From assembly GCF_006715865.1 (NCBI RefSeq), contig NZ_VFOA01000001.1, positions 1 to 64,000 of the forward strand: DNA of 64,000 bases, given 5' to 3'. A program made the position numbers and the translations under genes. Under the pieces are notes generated by a model. It was not told the origin of the DNA, ran no database searches, and worked only from the letters and a program-made list of their open reading frames with translations. The DNA is from Cellulomonas sp. SLBN-39. GTDB taxonomy: Bacteria; Actinomycetota; Actinomycetes; Actinomycetales; Cellulomonadaceae. Below are positions 60,146 through 64,000 of the stretch, one piece after another; position 1 is the stretch's first letter; each line of letters opens with the position of its first letter.

Positions 60146-61804
60146 TCAGCCCAGCTCGAGCTGCGGCCAGTCCGCCAGGTCGGCGCGCAGCTGGCGGTCG
60201 TGGGTCGCGACGACGACCGCCGCGGACGTGCCCCGCAGCGCGGTCGTCAGCTCGTCGACCAGGCCCACCGACAGGTGGTTCGTCGGCTCGTCCAGCACGA
60301 GGACGTGCGGGGCCGCCAGCAGGGCGCAGGCCAGGTCGAAGCGGCGGCGCTGCCCCACAGACAGCTCGCCCAGCGGGCGGTCGAGGTCGCCCTCCCCGAG
60401 CAGGCCGAGGGCCGCGACGGGCACGAGGTTCCCGGGGTCGAGCAGCCCCTGCTCCAGCAGCCGCAGGGCGTGCCGGGCGTAGGCGTCGAACGCCGACGGC
60501 GTCGCCCCGGGCCGCGCGACGGGGGCGGCGTGCTCGGCCGGCCCCTCCTGCGCGAGCACGCCGAGCCGGACACCGGGGCCGAGGGTCCGCGTGCCGCGGT
60601 CGAGCCCGACGGTGCCGGTGAGCGCGGCCAGGAGCGTCGACTTGCCCGCGCCGTTCGGCCCTGTCACGAGCAGGCGCGAGGCCGGCATCACGTCGACACG
60701 GCGCCCGGGCAGGTCGAGCCGACCGTCGACGCGCGGCGCCCGGACCTCCAGCAGCGGTCCGCCGGCGTAGTCGGCCGGCACCGACGGCAGGTCGGGGAAC
60801 GCGAGGGCCGGTGGCGGGACCGGGACCTCGACCGCCTGCGCCTCCAGCCGCTGCACGAGGCGGTCCGCGGCCTTCACGTGGATGCGCGCCCGCGTCGCCC
60901 GGCGGTTCTTCTGCGAGCCCTTCGGCGGCCGCCACTCGTCCGACAGGCCCTCGTAGGACCTGTCGAGGCGGTCCGCGAGCTGCACCGCCCGCTTGCGCTC
61001 GGCGCGGTACCGGGCCCGCCAGCGGCGCAGCATCTGGTCGCGGGCGAACCGGTAGTCGGCGTACCGGGCGGCGCCGTAGAGCACGGGCCGCCCGTCCATC
61101 GAGGGGTCGAGGTCGAGGATCGCGGTCATGACGTCGTCGAGGAGCCGGCGGTCGTGCGTGACGATGACCAGCCCGCCCGCCCACCCGCGCAGCTGCGCCG
61201 TGAGGTGGTCGACGCCCGCGACGTCGAGGTGGTTCGTCGGCTCGTCCAGGAGGAGCAGGTCGGCGCGCTCGGCGAGCCGGCAGGCCAGGCGGACCCGGTA
61301 CCGCTCGCCGACGCTCAGGGACGCGAGCGTCCGGTCCCGGTCGCGGGGCGCGCCCAGCCGGCTGAGGGACTCGTCGACGCGGCGGTCCACGTCCCACGCC
61401 GCGAGGTGCTCGTACCGGGCGATCGCCCCGGTGAGCCACGCGACGTCGCCGGACTCGTGGTCGAACGCGTCGATGGCGCGCGCCAGGTCGTCGGCCGCTG
61501 CCCGCGCCCCCGCGCCCGCCTGCTCTGCGAGCGAGCCGACCGTGTCGCCGGGCGCGACCTCGAGGTCCTGCTCGACGACCGCCATCGAGCCGCGCCGGCG
61601 CACCTGCCCCCGCTGCGGCACGAGCCGGCCCGCGAGGACCCCGAGCAGCGTGGACTTGCCCGCGCCGTTCTCCCCCACCAGGCCCACACGGTCGCCGGCG
61701 GACACCGTCAGGTCGAGCGCGTCCAGCACCGGCCGGCCCGGGTACCCGAAGGTCACGGCGTCGGCGACGAGCTGGACGTCGCCGGGCCTCGGCGCGTCCG
61801 TCAT
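60146..61804 (-). CDS. ABC-F ATPase of antibiotic-resistance type
   Basis: This 552-residue protein has two ABC cassettes with Walker [15 protein letters not shown] and [14 protein letters not shown], and Walker [13 protein letters not shown] and [11 protein letters not shown]. Both signatures begin LSVG ([12 protein letters not shown] and [12 protein letters not shown]) instead of LSGG. That variant is seen in actinobacterial ABC-F proteins that protect the ribosome from macrolide-like drugs, such as TlrC and OleB. The inter-domain linker is long and Arg/Lys-rich. It has no membrane part. The ATG overlaps the rdgB stop (ATGA), coupling it to housekeeping genes. Confidence 0.82.
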   Translation of the reverse strand: MTDAPRPGDVQLVADAVTFGYPGRPVLDALDLTVSAGDRVGLVGENGAGKSTLLGVLAGRLVPQRGQVRRRGSMAVVEQDLEVAPGDTVGSLAEQAGAGARAAADDLARAIDAFDHESGDVAWLTGAIARYEHLAAWDVDRRVDESLSRLGAPRDRDRTLASLSVGERYRVRLACRLAERADLLLLDEPTNHLDVAGVDHLTAQLRGWAGGLVIVTHDRRLLDDVMTAILDLDPSMDGRPVLYGAARYADYRFARDQMLRRWRARYRAERKRAVQLADRLDRSYEGLSDEWRPPKGSQKNRRATRARIHVKAADRLVQRLEAQAVEVPVPPPALAFPDLPSVPADYAGGPLLEVRAPRVDGRLDLPGRRVDVMPASRLLVTGPNGAGKSTLLAALTGTVGLDRGTRTLGPGVRLGVLAQEGPAEHAAPVARPGATPSAFDAYARHALRLLEQGLLDPGNLVPVAALGLLGEGDLDRPLGELSVGQRRRFDLACALLAAPHVLVLDEPTNHLSVGLVDELTTALRGTSAAVVVATHDRQLRADLADWPQLELG

Positions 61805-62448
61805 CGGCCCAGCGCCGCCACCACGTGCGGCACGAGCGCCCGGAACGCCTGCCCCCGGTGGCTGATCGCGTTCTTCTCCTGCGGCGACAGCTCCGCGCAG
61901 GTGCGCTCCTGCCCCTGCGGCACGAGCACCGGGTCGTACCCGAAGCCGTTGCCGCCCCGCGGCGCGGTCGCGAGGGTGCCCTCCAGCGTGCCGCGCACGA
62001 CGTGCTCGTGCCCGTCGGGCGTCACCAGGGCCGCCGCGCAGACGAACCGCGCACCCCGGTGCGCGGGGGCGATGTCGGCGAGCTGGGCGAGCAGCAGCGC
62101 GAGGTTCGCGGCGTCGTCGCCGTGCCGGCCGGCCCAGCGGGCCGAGAAGATCCCCGGGGCGCCGCCGAGCACGTCGACGGCCAGGCCGGAGTCGTCCGCG
62201 ACCGCGACCAGACCGGTCGCCGCAGCGAGTGCACGGGCCTTGATCAGCGCGTTCTCCTCGAACGTGACGCCGTCCTCGACGGGCTCGGGCGCGTGCACGT
62301 CGCGTGCCCCGACGACCGCGGCCGCGGGCAGGTCCGGCAGCGCCGGGTGCAGGATCGCGCGCAGCTCGCCGACCTTGTGCGCGTTGTGCGTCGCCAGCAC
62401 GAGCCGTGCGCCCGCGGGCACGACGACGTCGCTCGCCGCACCGCTCAC
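61801..62448 (-). CDS. rdgB: XTP/dITP diphosphatase (RdgB/HAM1)
   Basis: This 215-residue enzyme removes non-canonical purine triphosphates by releasing pyrophosphate, keeping ITP and XTP out of DNA and RNA. The substrate-binding [14 protein letters not shown] is at the start, followed by [41 protein letters not shown] and [11 protein letters not shown]. The GTG start overlaps the rph stop (GTGA). rph-rdgB is a common actinobacterial pair. Confidence 0.93.
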   Translation of the reverse strand: MSGAASDVVVPAGARLVLATHNAHKVGELRAILHPALPDLPAAAVVGARDVHAPEPVEDGVTFEENALIKARALAAATGLVAVADDSGLAVDVLGGAPGIFSARWAGRHGDDAANLALLLAQLADIAPAHRGARFVCAAALVTPDGHEHVVRGTLEGTLATAPRGGNGFGYDPVLVPQGQERTCAELSPQEKNAISHRGQAFRALVPHVVAALGR

Positions 62449-63230
62449 GGGGCCGTGACCTGGGCGCGCGTCGCCGTCCCGTCGGACGCCGGGGCCGCGA
62501 GCACCTCGGTCTGCAGGCGCGTCAGCTCGGCGGTGCCGGCGAGCGCCAGGTCGAGCAGCGCGTCGAGCTCGGCGCGGTCGAACGGGGTCTGCTCGGCGGT
62601 GCCCTGCACCTCGACGAACCGGCCGGAGCCGGTGACGACGACGTTCATGTCCGTCTCGGCGCGCACGTCCTCGACGTACGGCAGGTCGAGCACGGGCACG
62701 CCGTCGACGATGCCGACGCTGACGGCCGCGACGGAGTCCCGCAGCACCTGCCGGCCGGGCTTGACGATGCCCGCGCCCTGCGCCCACGCGACCGCGTCGG
62801 CGAGCGCGACGTACGCGCCGGTGATCGCCGCGGTGCGCGTGCCGCCGTCGGCCTGGAGCACGTCGCAGTCCAGGACGACGGTGCTCTCGCCGAGCGCGGC
62901 GACGTCGACGACCGCGCGCAGCGAGCGCCCGACGAGGCGCGAGATCTCGTGCGTGCGTCCGCCGACCTTGCCGCGCACCGACTCCCGGTCGGAGCGCGAG
63001 CTGGTCGCGCGCGGCAGCATCGCGTACTCCGCGGTGACCCAGCCCTGGCCGGAGCCCTTGCGCCAGCGCGGCACGCCCTCGGTGAACGACGCCACGCACA
63101 GCACCTTCGTGCCGCCGAACTCGACCAGCACGCTGCCCTCGCCGGCGTCGAGGAACCGACGGGTGATCGTCACGGGCCGCAGCTGGTCAGGACGGCGCCC
63201 GTCGGCGCGCGCAGGGGTGCTCAAGGTCAT
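62445..63230 (-). CDS. rph: ribonuclease PH
   Basis: This 261-residue phosphorolytic 3'-5' exoribonuclease trims the 3' ends of tRNA precursors. It opens [20 protein letters not shown] and has [14 protein letters not shown], the phosphate-binding arginine block and [19 protein letters not shown]. The extended C-terminus is Ala/Thr-rich. A -10 TAGGGT lies exactly 6 bp before the ATG on the minus strand, giving a leaderless message that continues into rdgB and the ABC-F gene. Confidence 0.95.
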   Translation of the reverse strand: MTLSTPARADGRRPDQLRPVTITRRFLDAGEGSVLVEFGGTKVLCVASFTEGVPRWRKGSGQGWVTAEYAMLPRATSSRSDRESVRGKVGGRTHEISRLVGRSLRAVVDVAALGESTVVLDCDVLQADGGTRTAAITGAYVALADAVAWAQGAGIVKPGRQVLRDSVAAVSVGIVDGVPVLDLPYVEDVRAETDMNVVVTGSGRFVEVQGTAEQTPFDRAELDALLDLALAGTAELTRLQTEVLAAPASDGTATRAQVTAP

Positions 63231-63242
63231 GCCCCGACCCTA
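63231..63242 (-). promoter_or_regulatory. leaderless -10 of rph
   Basis: On the minus strand TAGGGT (63237-63242) is exactly 6 bp before the ATG at 63230. No clear -35 is visible. Confidence 0.5.
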
Positions 63243-63289
63243 CGTGCCGGTGCCCGCCCGCCCGGAACGCGTCCGGTCCTGCGGCGCGG

Positions 63290-63727
63290 TCAGCGCGGGT
63301 CGAGGTGGTCCCCGGCCCGCAGGCGCAGGGAGGAGCGGACGAAGGCGACGCCCAGGGCCGCGCTCACCGCGGCGGCGAGCAGGACGGCCCACAGGTCCGG
63401 CTGCCCGGGGGCCCGGAGCACGGCCGAGACGGACTCGACGAGGAAGAGCCCGCCGAGGACGAAGCCGGAGGTGGGGCGGGCGGTCATACGCCACGGGGCG
63501 CGGGGCGCGACGACGTCCTCGACGTCGGCGTCACGGAAGGTCCGGACGGCGACGCCTACGACGACGAGCTGCAGCACGATCGCCCCGGGCACAAACGCCC
63601 ACTCCCCGAGGGCGACGCCCAGGAGGACCGCACCGAGCACCGCGGCGACGGGGGCCAGGAGCAGGTAGGCGAGCTTGCCGGAGGGGGTGAGGACGCGCCA
63701 CGGCACCCGACCGTCGGGCCCGCTCAC
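63290..63727 (-). CDS. small polytopic membrane protein
   Basis: This 145-residue protein has four hydrophobic segments (LLLAPVAAVLGAVLLGVAL, FVPGAIVLQLVVVGVAV, FVLGGLFLVESVSAVL and AVLLAAAVSAALGVAFV). I do not recognise the family, though a membrane protein between the MBL-fold gene and rph is common in this group. The GTG start overlaps the MBL gene stop (GTGA), so it is translated with it. Confidence 0.65.
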   Translation of the reverse strand: MSGPDGRVPWRVLTPSGKLAYLLLAPVAAVLGAVLLGVALGEWAFVPGAIVLQLVVVGVAVRTFRDADVEDVVAPRAPWRMTARPTSGFVLGGLFLVESVSAVLRAPGQPDLWAVLLAAAVSAALGVAFVRSSLRLRAGDHLDPR

Positions 63728-64000
63728 AGGGCCAGGACCAGGCCGGGGGTGGCGACGACCACGGGCCCGTCGTAGACGGTGCGGGCCTCGGCCGCTGCGG
63801 CCTCGGCGTCGTTCCACGCGGGCACGTGCGTGACGACCAGGCGGCCGGAGCGCCCCCGGGCGGCGGCCTCGCCGGCGCGGCGCCCCGTCAGGTGGACGCC
63901 GCGGACGGCGTCGTCGCGGCCCTCGACGAACGCGGCCTCGGACAGCAGCAGGTCGGCGCCGGTGGCGAGGTCGTCCAGGCCCGGGCACGCGTCGGTGTCC
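63724..64000 (-). CDS. MBL-fold metallo-hydrolase, C-terminal part (gene runs off the window)
   Basis: Only the last 91 or so codons lie in the window. They read like the end of a beta-lactamase-fold hydrolase of the RNase Z/phosphodiesterase group: DTDACPGLDDLATGADLLL, then SEAAFVEGR, HLTGRRAGEAAARG and LVVTHVPAWND, which supply late metal and dimer contacts, with the histidines of HLTGRRAGE and LVVTHVP visible. In actinobacteria this gene usually lies between murI and rph, which fits its neighbours here. The start is outside the window. Confidence 0.75.
   Translation of the reverse strand, partial: DTDACPGLDDLATGADLLLSEAAFVEGRDDAVRGVHLTGRRAGEAAARGRSGRLVVTHVPAWNDAEAAAAEARTVYDGPVVVATPGLVLAL

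Overview
The window is 64 kb of very high G+C DNA from an actinobacterium, most likely Cellulomonas or a close relative in the Micrococcales. The grounds are the codon bias, many GTG starts, leaderless promoters, a mycothiol-type DsbA-like oxidoreductase beside pepN, a truncated haemoglobin O, and a secreted GH81 beta-1,3-glucanase with a Pro-Thr linker under a LacI/CelR-like operator. It looks chromosomal and stable: no insertion sequence, prophage, CRISPR array or rRNA was seen, and coding density is close to complete. Gene names rest on motif recognition from memory; no search was run.

Layout. 1-6900: a sulfur-linked operon (ATPase, lipoprotein and permease of an SsuABC-type importer, an AMP-forming acetyl-CoA synthetase, O-acetylhomoserine sulfhydrylase, a CoA-binding protein) preceded by a 17-codon leader ORF with seven cysteine codons. 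6946-17645: alkyltransferase-like protein, SpoIIE-type phosphatase, Eis-like acetyltransferase, rpiB, an M13 peptidase, a membrane protein, an Rv2466c-like protein, pepN and a lone DUF1016 nuclease. 17791-33263: a hypothetical protein, a P-loop kinase, malQ, a prolyl oligopeptidase, an MscS channel, PTS IIA, IIB and enzyme I, glbO, tesB, hisS, a type IB topoisomerase, an SDR/DUF2867 protein and a 4HBT thioesterase. 33482-43141: two pairs of dynamin-like GTPases, all on the minus strand, flanking ettA and an ssb paralogue.

43322-51565: tRNA-Arg, a DUF2079 membrane protein, two small ORFs, orn, tRNA-His, an ATP-grasp protein and a betaine-type importer (ATPase divergent from two permeases and a binding protein whose lobes are circularly permuted). 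51644-58416: a flavoprotein disulfide reductase, tRNA-Lys, a small hypothetical protein, a GroES-like protein, a Bcp peroxiredoxin, tRNA-Leu and GH81. 58417-64000: trxA, a NUDIX-like protein, a Pr6Pr membrane protein, and the coupled block MBL hydrolase - membrane protein - rph - rdgB - ABC-F, read on the minus strand.

The strongest observations are the poly-cysteine leader of the sulfur operon, the duplicated two-gene GTPase module whose four members share an altered G3 motif, and the permuted binding protein. About ten genes also share one start architecture: a -10 hexamer of form nAnnnT followed by exactly six bases and then the start codon, which predicts leaderless mRNAs.
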